A stretch of DNA of 64,000 bases from Jiella soli (GCF_020615385.1 NZ_JAJAVB010000025.1:85296-149295); one strand, 5' to 3'. Positions 1 through 8,582 are shown, counted from the first letter of the stretch. Translations and numbers: made by a program. The notes: a model not told the origin generated them from the letters alone.

Positions 1-32
1 CGCCGAGCGGACCGGAGCCTCGACTGCCGGGC

Positions 33-488
33 TTATTCGGCCGCGTCGGCGTGCGCCCTCTTGCGCCGCAGGCGCACGACGACGTCGACATTGACGATTT
101 CCATGCCTTCGGGCGGCACGGGCAATTCGCCGAGGGTCAGCGCGCCGTCGGGAATGTCGATCATCGCGCTCTCCTCTTCGACGAAGAAGTGATGATGATC
201 GGAGGTGTTGGTGTCGAAATAGGTCCGCTGGCCTTCCGCCGAGAGCGGACGCACGAGCCCGACATCGGTGAACTGGTGCAGCGTGTTGTAGACCGTCGCG
301 AGCGAAACGGATTCGCCGGCGCGCTGCGCTTCCTCGTGCAGTTCTTCCGCCGAAAGATGCCGATCCCCGGCACCGAACATCAGATTGCACAACGCAACAC
401 GTTGCCGCGTAGGCCTCAGCCCCACGGACCGAAGCCGTTCGAACACGCAAAAGCTCTGGGTGCGCGGCCGCTTTTCCATTCTCGACAT
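33..488 (-). CDS. irr: Irr-type iron response regulator (Fur superfamily)
   Basis: 151-residue Fur-family regulator. The N-terminal winged helix contains LRPTRQRVAL and SLATVYNTL, the Fur DNA-recognition region. The dimerisation half carries a histidine cluster SDHHHFF, which in rhizobial Irr binds haem or metal, and ends with DVVVRLRRK, typical of Irr rather than Fur, Mur or Zur. It lacks the CxxC zinc pairs found in many Fur proteins and has no N-terminal GCPWHD haem motif, which is known mainly from Bradyrhizobium. Irr represses or activates iron-uptake and haem genes according to haem status. In rhizobia irr commonly sits beside fabA-fabB-fabI; here four kilobases with two PRC-barrel genes intervene. 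An in-frame ATG at 479 is an alternative start. Family certain, Irr subtype likely. Confidence 0.88.
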   Translation of the reverse strand: MSRMEKRPRTQSFCVFERLRSVGLRPTRQRVALCNLMFGAGDRHLSAEELHEEAQRAGESVSLATVYNTLHQFTDVGLVRPLSAEGQRTYFDTNTSDHHHFFVEEESAMIDIPDGALTLGELPVPPEGMEIVNVDVVVRLRRKRAHADAAE

Positions 489-717
489 GCCACCAATTCA
501 CCGTTCGCCCCGCGCTTCGCGGGGACATCCATGCCCCTACTATAATGGATCGGAGCGCAGGCGACAAACCCTTGCGGTGCAATGCGGCGGAGATTTCGGT
601 CGCGCCTTCCTCGCTGCGGTCGCGCCGGCTCGCCGGGTTCCCGAGTGGAACGGCGTCCTGCGGGGGCGACCGGTTCCAGACTCAACATTTTTCACCATCG
701 CCTGCCCGGTCTCTTCC

Positions 718-742
718 GGAACGATCGCTGCGGGGCCGCCTT
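718..742 (+). promoter_or_regulatory. Possible EcfG/RpoE2-type stress promoter
   Basis: GGAAC at 718-722 is followed after 18 bases by TT at 741-742, the pattern GGAAC-N18/19-TT described for the alphaproteobacterial general stress sigma factor. It lies 40 bases upstream of the ATG of the PRC-barrel gene at 783. The pattern is short and expected several times by chance in 64 kb; the call rests on its position and on three similar cases in the window. Confidence 0.38.
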
Positions 743-782
743 GCCCAGGGACAATTGAGGCCCCCAGCCAATGAGGCCGACC

Positions 783-1352
783 ATGATCAGAAAAGTATGC
801 ACCGCAGCACTCCTTGCCGGAGCGGCTGCCCTTCCCGCCACCGCGGCCGGACCCGCTGGTGCCGGGCTCGGCAGCGACACCGGCCTGGAAGGGCCGCTGC
901 ACGAGGTCGTGGAAGGCACGGCGATGCCCATGGGAGCGAGTGTGCCCTCCGCCACGGATTTCCGGACGCGGTCCCAGCCCGGCGTCGGGCAGGCCGAGGT
1001 CATTTCGCCGCAGGCGGAAGATGGAGCAGGGCCTGGTGCGGCGCGCGGTCTCGCGATGACCGTCAAGGAGCTCGAGGGCTTCCGGATCGTCGGCGAGAAC
1101 GGCGACAGCTTCGGCCATGCCGAGGAGGTCGTCAGCGTGAAGGGCGATCTCTATGCGGTGGTCGAGTTCGGCACCTTCTCCTTCCTTCCGACCAAGCCCA
1201 TCGCCATTCCGCTCTCGGCCCTGGCGGTCTCGGACGGCGTCTTGATCGCGCGCGGAATCTCTGAGGAGCAGATCGAAGGCCTCAAGGAGTTCGACGACAG
1301 CAAATACGCCAAGCTCGACGACGCGCAGGCGGTCACCATCGCCCTTCCGTGA
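783..1352 (+). CDS. Secreted PRC-barrel domain protein
   Basis: 189-residue protein with an N-terminal signal peptide (MIRKVCTAALLAGAAALPATA) and a C-terminal PRC-barrel (about residues 90-189) containing FRIVGENGDSFG, LYAVVEFG and IAIPLSAL. An in-frame ATG exists at 771, but 783 gives a cleaner signal peptide. PRC-barrels are small beta-rich modules in RNA processing, photosynthetic reaction centres and many exported alphaproteobacterial proteins of unknown role. The C-terminal domain closely resembles that of the next gene (shared IGEN/VGENG, LYAVV, IPLS, ISE.QIE, LQEF/LKEF), so the two are tandem paralogues. Its cellular job is unknown. An envelope stress role is inferred only from the upstream GGAAC-type element. 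Confidence 0.8.
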   Translation: MIRKVCTAALLAGAAALPATAAGPAGAGLGSDTGLEGPLHEVVEGTAMPMGASVPSATDFRTRSQPGVGQAEVISPQAEDGAGPGAARGLAMTVKELEGFRIVGENGDSFGHAEEVVSVKGDLYAVVEFGTFSFLPTKPIAIPLSALAVSDGVLIARGISEEQIEGLKEFDDSKYAKLDDAQAVTIALP

Positions 1353-1530
1353 GGCTGCCGCCTGTCCTCCGCGCGTCCGCAGGTCAGGCAGGACCGGAGG
1401 GGCCCTGTGCGCAGGACGGCGAGGCGGGCGTCCGAGCGAACCGGTCCTTTTGGGCGATCCGCGCGACCGACCAATTAAGGCAGACCGCGTCGTGCCTAAA
1501 GGAATCTGTGGCAAATTCGGGGCGAACTTC

Positions 1531-1556
1531 GGAACAATCGGCGTCCGAGCGCCCTT
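1531..1556 (+). promoter_or_regulatory. Possible EcfG/RpoE2-type stress promoter
   Basis: GGAAC at 1531-1535 followed after 19 bases by TT at 1555-1556, 52 bases before the ATG of the repeat-bearing PRC-barrel gene at 1609. The adjacent paralogous gene has the same kind of element, which raises the likelihood that both belong to the general stress regulon. Unproven. Confidence 0.38.
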
Positions 1557-1608
1557 GCCTAATCAACGCGTCCTCAAACGGGGCGAAAATCCAACAAGAG
1601 GTACACGA

Positions 1609-2682
1609 ATGAACACCAAGATATTTATCGCTGCTCTTTTCGCCGGCACCGCTATTGTTCCGACGGCTTACGCTCAGAACAACAGCCAGGCCAATCAGCC
1701 TGCGACGACTGATCGGACACAGAAGAGCGACCAGGCGACTGACGGCACGACCGCGAGCGATGCAGACGTCGTCGTCAACCCGTCGGCACCGTCGATCCGT
1801 GTCGACGTTCCCGAGCCGGACGTCACCGTCGACCAGGCCCAGCCGCAGGTCAACGTGAAGCAGCCGCAGCCGACCGTGATCGTGCATCAGCCGGCGCCGC
1901 GGGTCACCGTGGACATTCCGAAGCCGCAGATCACCGTGCGCATGCCGGCGCCCAACGTCGACGTCAATCAGGCGCAGCCCGACGTGAACGTCAGCCAGGG
2001 CCAGCCGCAGGTTTCGGTCGCACGTGAGAACCAGGCGGATATCAACACCGACGCCGACGCCACCGATCGCGCCAATGTCGACATCGAGAATGCCCAGGCG
2101 CAGGTCAACATCCAGCGCGCGAACCAGCCGCAGATCCGCTACGAGCAGGAAGATGCGCAGGTCCAGGTGAATCAGCCCGAGGGCCAGCCGGAGGTCAAGT
2201 ACGTTCGCGAGGGCCAGGCCGACACGATGGACGACTCGCAGGACGATCAGGCGACCACCTCCTCGACGCAGAACGATGGCCAGTCCTCCATGCAGACCGG
2301 TGATCAGCAGTCGTCGAACGACGTCTCGCAGGCCCGCGATGCTGAGTTCGTCGCCGTTGTGGCGGGCGCCACCCGCGAGCTGCAGCTGACCGTCGACCAG
2401 ATCGAGGAATACAACATCATCGGCGAGAACGGTAACACGCTCGGGGACATCCAGAGCGTTTCGAGGGTCAACGGCAAGCTCTACGCCGTCGTCGGATCCG
2501 GTGGATTCCTCGGCCTCGGTGAAAAGAAGGTTGCGATCCCGCTGTCGTCGCTCCAGGTCGAGAACGGCGCCTTCGTCTCGCCGAACATCTCCGAGACGCA
2601 GATCGAATCTCTGCAGGAGTTCAACGCCGACCAGTATCCGTCGCTCGACGAGGATCAGACCATCACCGTCGGCGGTGTGTAA
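1609..2682 (+). CDS. Secreted PRC-barrel protein with V/P-rich nonapeptide repeats
   Basis: 357 residues. The start at 1609 is chosen because AAGAGG lies 7 bases upstream and it opens a clear signal peptide (MNTKIFIAALFAGTAIVPTAYA); the frame is open further upstream but has no signal there. Residues 62-133 are eight back-to-back nine-residue units of the form xVxVxxxxP (for example DVTVDQAQP, QVNVKQPQP, RVTVDIPKP), followed by a looser acidic, Gln/Asn-rich stretch to about residue 240. Residues about 245-357 form a PRC-barrel with EYNIIGENGNTLG, KLYAVVGSGG and VAIPLSSL. Alternating V-x-V suggests short beta strands separated by Pro turns. Function unknown; an envelope or cell-surface structural role is inference. 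Tandem paralogue of the gene at 783. Confidence 0.82.
   Translation: MNTKIFIAALFAGTAIVPTAYAQNNSQANQPATTDRTQKSDQATDGTTASDADVVVNPSAPSIRVDVPEPDVTVDQAQPQVNVKQPQPTVIVHQPAPRVTVDIPKPQITVRMPAPNVDVNQAQPDVNVSQGQPQVSVARENQADINTDADATDRANVDIENAQAQVNIQRANQPQIRYEQEDAQVQVNQPEGQPEVKYVREGQADTMDDSQDDQATTSSTQNDGQSSMQTGDQQSSNDVSQARDAEFVAVVAGATRELQLTVDQIEEYNIIGENGNTLGDIQSVSRVNGKLYAVVGSGGFLGLGEKKVAIPLSSLQVENGAFVSPNISETQIESLQEFNADQYPSLDEDQTITVGGV
1792..2007 (+). repeat. Eight tandem 27-bp coding repeats
   Basis: Codes for eight consecutive nine-residue units in the PRC-barrel protein: SIRVDVPEP, DVTVDQAQP, QVNVKQPQP, TVIVHQPAP, RVTVDIPKP, QITVRMPAP, NVDVNQAQP, DVNVSQGQP. Position 4 is always V, position 9 always P, and position 2 is V or I. 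The DNA copies have diverged, so the protein pattern rather than the DNA repeat appears to be kept. Confidence 0.85.
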
Positions 2683-2760
2683 TCGCTCAGCCGATTGAAC
2701 ACGGCATGACTCTGGGCTGGCACAGCGATGTGCCGGCCCCACTTCGTTCGAGTGCGTCCG

Positions 2761-3207
2761 TCAGGGTGCGGGGCAGGCGGGCAGGATCGAGCCGAGCGCC
2801 TTGCCGGAGCCTGAGAGCGGGATCCGGTAGTGGCCGGCGGGTGTCGCGACCTCGGCGCGCCTGCCCCGGCGCAACGCTTCCACGAACGGGGTTGCGACTT
2901 GCTTCGATATGGCGCCGACCAGGATCGACCCAGGGCCTCGGGGATCATCCCGCGCGCGTGTCTCGAAGAGATAGGCGGTGTCGTCGACGGTGACGCCCGC
3001 GGTGTAGCGCTCGCCGCCCTGCAGCTTCGTATCGAATCCCGAAAGGGTGATCTCGGCCCGTCCGCCGGAGCAGGCGACTGCAAGCCCCGTCAGCCGACCA
3101 TCCACCGACAGGCCGGCCATATCGCCGACGACGCGCCAACTCTGCGCGGCGGCTGGCGCGGCCATAAGGCTCGAAAGCATGCCGAGCACCAGAAGACAGG
3201 GAGACAT
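2761..3207 (-). CDS. Secreted hypothetical protein
   Basis: 148 residues. It begins with a signal peptide (MSPCLLVLGMLSSLMAAPAAAQ) and continues as a mainly beta-type soluble domain with two cysteines (AVACSGG, LPACPAP) that could pair in the periplasm. No family was recognised. It stands alone on the minus strand, convergent with the PRC-barrel gene and divergent from fabA. Codon use looks like that of its neighbours, so it is probably a real gene of unknown function. Confidence 0.6.
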   Translation of the reverse strand: MSPCLLVLGMLSSLMAAPAAAQSWRVVGDMAGLSVDGRLTGLAVACSGGRAEITLSGFDTKLQGGERYTAGVTVDDTAYLFETRARDDPRGPGSILVGAISKQVATPFVEALRRGRRAEVATPAGHYRIPLSGSGKALGSILPACPAP

Positions 3208-3453
3208 CGTCGGACGGATGGAGTCGCTCGCATGGTCGCTTCAACAAGAATCGCTCATCAGCCTATCGAAAGATCGGGGGTGGAGCCACATTTCCTCTCC
3301 ATCGCTCGCGGGGCGGGGTTCTCGGCCCGGCCTGACGAGAAGCGGAACTCGACACGCGGACGGTTTTCACGCCCGCGACAGCCATGCTAAGGGCGCACGG
3401 GAAAGCCGGCCCGCGAGACGGCCGTAGATACAAAGGGCGGATCACGAATTCAC

Positions 3454-3984
3454 ATGCCGAATGAGAAGACTTCCTTCGACTACGACGATCTCATCTCCTG
3501 TGGTCATGGCCAATTGTTCGGCGAGGGCAATGCGCAGCTGCCATTGCCGCCGATGCTGATGTTCGACAGGATCACCGAGGTCGACGAGACCGGCGGCGAA
3601 AACGGCAAGGGGATCATCCGCGCCGAATTCGACATCCGCCCGGATCTGTGGTTCTTCGGCTGTCACTTCGAAGGCGACCCCGTCATGCCCGGCTGCCTGG
3701 GGCTCGACGCGCTCTGGCAATTGACCGGCTTCTTTCTCGGCTGGCTCGGTGAAAAGGGCCGCGGTCGGGCGCTCGGGGTGGGCGAGGTGAAGTTCACCGG
3801 CCAGGTGACCCCGAAGGTGAAGCTGGTCGAATACGGCGTCGAATTCCGCCGTGTCATGCGCACGAAGCTCAAGCTCGGTATCGCCAATGGCTGGATGAAG
3901 GCCGACGGCGAAGTGATCTATCGGGCGAGCGACCTTCGGGTCGGTCTGTTCAGCGACGAGGAAGCTGCGCGCGCCGCCGTCTGA
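3454..3984 (+). CDS. fabA: 3-hydroxyacyl-ACP dehydratase / trans-2,cis-3-decenoyl-ACP isomerase
   Basis: 176 residues, full length for FabA. The signature [13 protein letters not shown] gives catalytic His71, and GLDALWQ gives Asp85, matching His70/Asp84 of the E. coli enzyme. FabA dehydrates 3-hydroxydecanoyl-ACP and isomerises the product to the cis-3 form, the entry to anaerobic unsaturated fatty acid synthesis in the cytosol. fabB follows after 37 bases and fabI after that, giving a three-gene operon that branches off and elongates unsaturated chains. Confidence 0.97.
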   Translation: MPNEKTSFDYDDLISCGHGQLFGEGNAQLPLPPMLMFDRITEVDETGGENGKGIIRAEFDIRPDLWFFGCHFEGDPVMPGCLGLDALWQLTGFFLGWLGEKGRGRALGVGEVKFTGQVTPKVKLVEYGVEFRRVMRTKLKLGIANGWMKADGEVIYRASDLRVGLFSDEEAARAAV

Positions 3985-4021
3985 GGCAGCGCCCGTGCAG
4001 CAGGAAAAAGGGGAGCGGGCG

Positions 4022-5239
4022 ATGAGACGTGTCGTCGTGACGGGCATGGGCATCGTGTCGTCGATCGGAAACGACGTCGACGAGGTCACGGCGTCCCTGA
4101 GGGAGGCCCGCTCGGGCATCTCCTTCGCAGAGGAATACAAGGAACTCGGGTTCCGGAGCCATGTGCACGGCCGGCCGACGCTGGATCCGGCCGACGTGCT
4201 CGATCGGCGCGCCCTGCGCTTCCACGGCGGCGGGACGGCGTGGAATCACGTCGCCATGGAGCAGGCGATCAAGGACGCCGGGTTAGAAGCCTCCGACATC
4301 TCCAACGAGATGACCGGCATCATCATGGGGTCGGGCGGCGCCTCCACCCAGACGATCGTCAACGCGGCCGACATCACGCGCGAAAAGGGTCCCAAGCGCG
4401 TCGGTCCGACCGCAGTGCCCAAGGCGATGTCCTCCACCGCCTCGGCGACGCTCGCCACCTGGTTTAAGATCAAGGGCGTGAACTACTCGATCTCCTCGGC
4501 CTGCTCGACGTCGAGCCATTGCATCGGCAATGCCGCCGAGACGATCCAGATGGGCAAGCAGGACATCGTCTTCGCCGGCGGCTGCGAGGACCTGCACTGG
4601 ACGCTGTCGGTGCTGTTCGACGCCATGGGGGCCTTGTCCTCGGACTTCAACGAGCGGCCCACGGTCGCCTCGCGCGCCTATGACAAGGATCGCGACGGCT
4701 TCGTCATCGCCGGCGGCGCGGGCGTCCTCGTGCTGGAGGAATACGAGCACGCCAAGGCCCGCGGCGCCAATATCGTTGCCGAGATCGTCGGCTATGGCGC
4801 GACTTCCGACGGCGCCGACATGGTGGCCCCGTCGGGCGAGGGCGCGGTGCGCTGCATGCGCCAGGCCCTGAAGGGCCTCGACGGACCGATCGACTACATC
4901 AATCCGCACGCCACCTCGACGACGGTCGGCGACCGCTCGGAAGGGCAGGCGATCCGCGAGGTCTTCGGCGACAAGATCCCGCCGATCTCGGGCACCAAGT
5001 CGCTGACCGGCCACAGCCAGGGCGCGACCGGCGTCCACGAGGCGATCTATTCGCTGTTGATGATGAAGCACGGCTTCATCGCCGAGAGCGCCCATATCGA
5101 GACGCTCGATCCGGAATTCGAGGGGATCCCGATCGTACGCGAGCGCCGGGACGGGGTGACGCTGAACCGCGTCCTGTCGAACTCCTTCGGCTTCGGCGGA
5201 ACCAATGCCTGCCTGGTGTTCCAGCGCGTGACGGACTGA
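4022..5239 (+). CDS. fabB: 3-oxoacyl-ACP synthase I
   Basis: 405 residues. The start at 4022 follows a GGGGAGCGGG ribosome site and gives the canonical opening [15 protein letters not shown]; a GTG at 3995 in frame is less likely. The catalytic triad of KAS I is visible: Cys161 in [10 protein letters not shown], His in [11 protein letters not shown], and Lys/His in [14 protein letters not shown]. FabB elongates the cis-3-decenoyl-ACP made by FabA, committing it to unsaturated fatty acids. The pairing with fabA marks it as FabB rather than FabF. Confidence 0.96.
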   Translation: MRRVVVTGMGIVSSIGNDVDEVTASLREARSGISFAEEYKELGFRSHVHGRPTLDPADVLDRRALRFHGGGTAWNHVAMEQAIKDAGLEASDISNEMTGIIMGSGGASTQTIVNAADITREKGPKRVGPTAVPKAMSSTASATLATWFKIKGVNYSISSACSTSSHCIGNAAETIQMGKQDIVFAGGCEDLHWTLSVLFDAMGALSSDFNERPTVASRAYDKDRDGFVIAGGAGVLVLEEYEHAKARGANIVAEIVGYGATSDGADMVAPSGEGAVRCMRQALKGLDGPIDYINPHATSTTVGDRSEGQAIREVFGDKIPPISGTKSLTGHSQGATGVHEAIYSLLMMKHGFIAESAHIETLDPEFEGIPIVRERRDGVTLNRVLSNSFGFGGTNACLVFQRVTD

Positions 5240-5252
5240 GGAACGGGTGGGA

Positions 5253-6101
5253 ATGACCGATCTCATGCAAGGCAAACGCGGGCTCGTCATGGGCGTTGCG
5301 AACCACAATTCGATCGCCTGGGGCGCCGCGAAGGCGCTGCATGCTCAAGGCGCCGAAATCGCCCTGACCTATCAGGGGGAAGCGTTCGGCCGGCGCGTGC
5401 GGCCGCTGGCGGACGAGATCGGCTCGAAGCTGGTCCTGCCCTGCGACGTCGAGGACACGGCGAGCCTTGACCAAGTGTTCGAAACGCTGAAGGCCGAATG
5501 GGGGAGCATCGACTTCGTGCTCCACGCCATTGCTTTTTCCGACAAGAGCGAGCTGAAGGGCCTCTACGCCGACACGACGCGCGAGAACTTCACGCGCACC
5601 ATGGTGATCTCCTGCTTCTCCTTCACCGAGGTGGCGCGCCGCGCCGCGGCGATCATGGAGAATGGCGGGGCGATGGTGACCATGACCTATGGCGGCGCCG
5701 TCAAGGTCATGCCGAACTACAACGTCATGGGCGTCGCCAAGGCCGCGCTCGAGGCCTCGGTGCGCTATCTCGCGGCGGATTTCGGGCCGCGCAACATCCG
5801 CGTCAACGCGATCTCCGCCGGGCCGGTGCGGACGTTGGCCGGGGCCGGCGTCTCGGACGCGCGGCTGATGTTCAACTATCAGCGCCGCAACGCGCCGATG
5901 CGCCGCAACACGACGATCGAGGAGGTCGGCGGCGCCGTGCTCTACCTGATGTCGGAGCTCGCCAACGGCGTCACCGGCGAGATCCACTACGTCGATTCCG
6001 GTTACAACATCATGTCGATGCCGGCGCTGGACGAATTGAAGGCGCAGGAGCACCGCAAGGCGATCGTCGAGGGCGACGACGAGCCCGATACGGGCAATTA
6101 G
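5253..6101 (+). CDS. fabI: Enoyl-ACP reductase (NADH)
   Basis: 282-residue short-chain reductase of the FabI group. The N-terminal nucleotide site reads GVANHNSIAWG. The active site TYGGAVKVMPNYNVMGVAK carries both tyrosines and the lysine of the FabI Y-x6-K motif, and NAISAGPVRTLA follows as in classical FabI. It reduces trans-2-enoyl-ACP in the last step of each elongation round. The ATG at 5253 is preferred over an in-frame GTG at 5247. Third gene of the fabA-fabB-fabI operon, 13 bases after fabB. Confidence 0.95.
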   Translation: MTDLMQGKRGLVMGVANHNSIAWGAAKALHAQGAEIALTYQGEAFGRRVRPLADEIGSKLVLPCDVEDTASLDQVFETLKAEWGSIDFVLHAIAFSDKSELKGLYADTTRENFTRTMVISCFSFTEVARRAAAIMENGGAMVTMTYGGAVKVMPNYNVMGVAKAALEASVRYLAADFGPRNIRVNAISAGPVRTLAGAGVSDARLMFNYQRRNAPMRRNTTIEEVGGAVLYLMSELANGVTGEIHYVDSGYNIMSMPALDELKAQEHRKAIVEGDDEPDTGN

Positions 6102-6167
6102 CCGGGCAGCGCCGCCGCAAGGCGGGAGCCGCCCGGCCGCCGGTCAGAGCAGCCGGCGCCCTTCGTC

Positions 6168-6887
6168 TCAGCCGCCGAAGAGGGCGTCCAGGATGTTGTG
6201 CTGCACCGGACCGAGATCGGCATAGACGTTCTCGGCACCGGTGCCGTCCGGTGCGATGACCACGACCTTGGTGCCGGTCGGAACCCGGTCGTAGAGGTGC
6301 TCGACATCCTCGTTCATCATGCGGATGCAGCCCGACGACATCCTGTGTCCGATGGTCCAGGGCTGGTTGGTGCCGTGGATGCGGAACAGGGAATCCCGGC
6401 CGCCGCGATAAAGATACATCGCCCTCGCGCCGAGCGGGTTGCCGGGGCCGCCCTTCATATAGGCCGGGATGTTGTGGCCTTTGGCACGCTCGCGCGCGAG
6501 CATCTGCGCAGGCGGCGTCCAGCCCGGCCATTCCGCCTTGCGGCCGACCTTCATCTGCCCCGACCAGCCGAAGCCCTCGCGGCCGACGCCGACGCCGTAG
6601 CGGGTCGCCATGCCCTTGCCCTCGACGAAGTAGAGATAGCGATTTTGCGAATCGACGATGATCGTGCCGGCGGGCTGATCGGTGCGGATGCGCACCTCGG
6701 TCCGGCGGAAGCGTGCATCCGGCCGCCGCTGCAAGGTGCGGCGCTGCGCTCGGGCGGTATCGACCGTCTCGAAGCTGTTGGTGGCGTAATTGTACCGGCG
6801 CACCGTTTCCGCGGCCGCCTGGCCGACCGTCGCCACGCTCACCGCACCCAGCACCGCCAGGCGCGCAAGCCGGAACCACTTGTTCAT
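6168..6887 (-). CDS. L,D-transpeptidase (YkuD family)
   Basis: 239-residue exported enzyme. The start at 6887 gives a signal peptide (MNKWFRLARLAVLGAVSVATVGQAAA); the frame extends upstream without one. The YkuD domain spans about residues 74-211, with IHGTNQPWTIG and the catalytic motif MSSGCIRM (nucleophile Cys187). These enzymes make 3-3 cross-links in peptidoglycan or attach proteins to it. Convergent with fabI and upstream of a second, similar L,D-transpeptidase on the same strand (YGVGVG.EGFGWSG, EWPGWTPPA, NPLGARA shared), indicating a local duplication. Confidence 0.92.
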   Translation of the reverse strand: MNKWFRLARLAVLGAVSVATVGQAAAETVRRYNYATNSFETVDTARAQRRTLQRRPDARFRRTEVRIRTDQPAGTIIVDSQNRYLYFVEGKGMATRYGVGVGREGFGWSGQMKVGRKAEWPGWTPPAQMLARERAKGHNIPAYMKGGPGNPLGARAMYLYRGGRDSLFRIHGTNQPWTIGHRMSSGCIRMMNEDVEHLYDRVPTGTKVVVIAPDGTGAENVYADLGPVQHNILDALFGG

Positions 6888-7157
6888 TCGCAGAACTCCC
6901 TCTCGCTTCTTCTGCCGCGATCGCCGCGCGTCCCGCCGCACCGATCCAGATTCACCATAACCGCCCAGGGCCGGATGCCGAACGCAAAGAGCGGCGATCC
7001 GCTCCCGCTCCGGCCCCGCCCGGCGGCGCTTTCTCACTTGCTGTTGCCCTCGCGTCACGTCTGCGGGCGGGACGGCACGGGAAGCTCTCGATACAGCCGC
7101 CCGGCCCGTGCCGGAACGTCATGCCCGTGCGGAGCCGATGTTTCGCCCGCCGGGCGA

Positions 7158-7922
7158 TCAGAGGACGACGACCTTGGTCCCGACGGCGACGCGGTCGTAG
7201 AGGTCCATGACGTCCTGATTGCGCATGCGGATGCAGCCGGAGGAGACGAACTGGCCGATTGTCCAGGGGGCGTTGGTGCCGTGGATGCGATAGAGGGTCG
7301 AGCCGAGATAGAGGGCGCGGGCGCCGAGCGGGTTCGCCATGCCGCCGTCCATGTGGCCCGGCAGTTCGCGGCCCTTGCGCCGCTCGCGCGCGATCATCTC
7401 GGCCGGCGGGGTCCAGCCCGGCCATTCCGCCTTGCGGCTGATGCGATGCGTGCCCGACCAGCCGAAGCCCGGCTTGCCGACGCCGACGCCGTAGCGGCGC
7501 GCCTTGCCGCCCCGTCCGACAAGATAGAGGAAGCGCGCGCCCGAATCGATGACGATCGTGCCGGGAGCCTCCTTGCCGTCATAGGCGACGACCTGCGGCA
7601 GATAGACCGGGTCCAGCGCCGGGGCAGCCCGTGCGGCCGGCCGGGCGGCGGGAGCGGCATAGGCGTAGGCGGCCCGGCCTGTGCTCGGGGGCGCCGAGCG
7701 GGCGGCCGGGGCGGGACCGGCGCGATAGGGCGTCTGCGGTCGCGCCGCATCGAGGACGACCCCGCTTGGCGCCGCGAGCTGCAGGAGCCAAGCGCGCTGC
7801 AGGCCGGGCGCGACCTGAACCGGCGGCAGGTCGCGGTAGCGCTCACCGGCGCTTGCCTGCGAGGCCGCCATCGTCGTCGCAGCCGCCAGAAGCGCGGCGA
7901 GAACAGTCGATATGCGCTGCAT
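7158..7922 (-). CDS. L,D-transpeptidase (YkuD family), second copy
   Basis: 254 residues from the ATG at 7922, which opens a signal peptide (MQRISTVLAALLAAATTMAASQASA). An Ala/Pro-rich linker (about residues 60-105) precedes the YkuD domain, residues 118-254, with IHGTNAPWTIG and VSSGCIRM (Cys230). The protein stops right at the end of the domain (GTKVVVL), while its neighbour has a 28-residue tail. The two are tandem paralogues 270 bases apart. Role: periplasmic peptidoglycan cross-linking. Confidence 0.92.
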   Translation of the reverse strand: MQRISTVLAALLAAATTMAASQASAGERYRDLPPVQVAPGLQRAWLLQLAAPSGVVLDAARPQTPYRAGPAPAARSAPPSTGRAAYAYAAPAARPAARAAPALDPVYLPQVVAYDGKEAPGTIVIDSGARFLYLVGRGGKARRYGVGVGKPGFGWSGTHRISRKAEWPGWTPPAEMIARERRKGRELPGHMDGGMANPLGARALYLGSTLYRIHGTNAPWTIGQFVSSGCIRMRNQDVMDLYDRVAVGTKVVVL

Positions 7923-8387
7923 GGAAAGATCCCTTCGAATGGCAGGATTGGCCGGCCGGACAGCGTCCGTTGCCCTGAAGGGTGGGAGCAAAGGGCGAGC
8001 GATTGGTTAATCCGGCGGCCTGACGGTCTCGGAAAATCCAGAACGTTTTCGTAGGGTTAACCTCCGCTTTCCGGAAATGGTGAAGATCGGGTTGATTGGC
8101 CGGTCGCAGGCGGGTAGGCCCGCGGCCGCCGCTGGGATTGCGATGCGGGTCAGAGCCGCACAAGCTCGGTAGATTAATCGTTACGCAGGCACATATTCTG
8201 TGCATTGCTGCATTGCAGCAATGCCGTTACGTTACCGGGAAACCGGGGCCGAACCCGGTGACGAACTGCGGCCGGACGAGCCGCGCAACACGGCGGAAAC
8301 GCGAAGGGTTTTCACGGCCTGGCCGAAGGGTCGGTCGGGCACTCTCAACCCGCCGCAATTGGGAGATGCGGCTCATGGAGCGAATGC
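7923..8387. other. 465-bp intergenic region, no convincing gene
   Basis: Between the second L,D-transpeptidase and a small Cys-containing gene. Short frames exist on both strands but none has recognisable protein features. It contains AT-richer patches near 8170-8200 and the perfect palindrome described at 8203-8223. It presumably holds the promoters of the two divergent flanking genes. Confidence 0.6.
8203..8223. promoter_or_regulatory. Perfect palindrome with PhaR-like core CTGC-N3-GCAG
   Basis: Ten-base arms CATTGCTGCA (8203-8212) and TGCAGCAATG (8214-8223) flank a single T. The core CTGC-ATT-GCAG (8208-8218) matches the CTGC-N3/4-GCAG operator of PhaR, the repressor of polyhydroxybutyrate phasin genes in alphaproteobacteria. 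No phasin follows; the nearest downstream gene is the small protein at 8388. The palindrome is seen directly. The PhaR link is inferred from the core alone. Confidence 0.5.
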
Positions 8388-8582
8388 ATGATCGCCCTTA
8401 CTCTCCTTGTCTGCCTCAATAGCTCGCCGCGAGACTGCCATCAGGAGAACGTCGCCTTCGACGGCTCCATCATGCAGTGCGCCATGTTCGGTCAGGCCGC
8501 GGCCGCCGAACACATGCAGGCCCGGCCGAAATGGCACCTCGCCCGCTACCGCTGCTCTCCGCGCCGTCTCACCAACGCCTGA
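8388..8582 (+). CDS. Small Cys-containing conserved-type protein
   Basis: 64 residues with a GGAG ribosome site about nine bases upstream of the ATG. The hydrophobic N-terminus (MIALTLLVCL) is followed by a Cys at position 17 (SPRDCHQ), MQCAMFGQAAAAEHM, PKWHLARYRC. The spacing C..C...GQ.A..E....P.W...R..C resembles a family of 60-70 residue alphaproteobacterial hypothetical proteins that I recall, but this could not be checked. It may be exported or membrane-anchored. No function can be assigned. Confidence 0.55.
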   Translation: MIALTLLVCLNSSPRDCHQENVAFDGSIMQCAMFGQAAAAEHMQARPKWHLARYRCSPRRLTNA

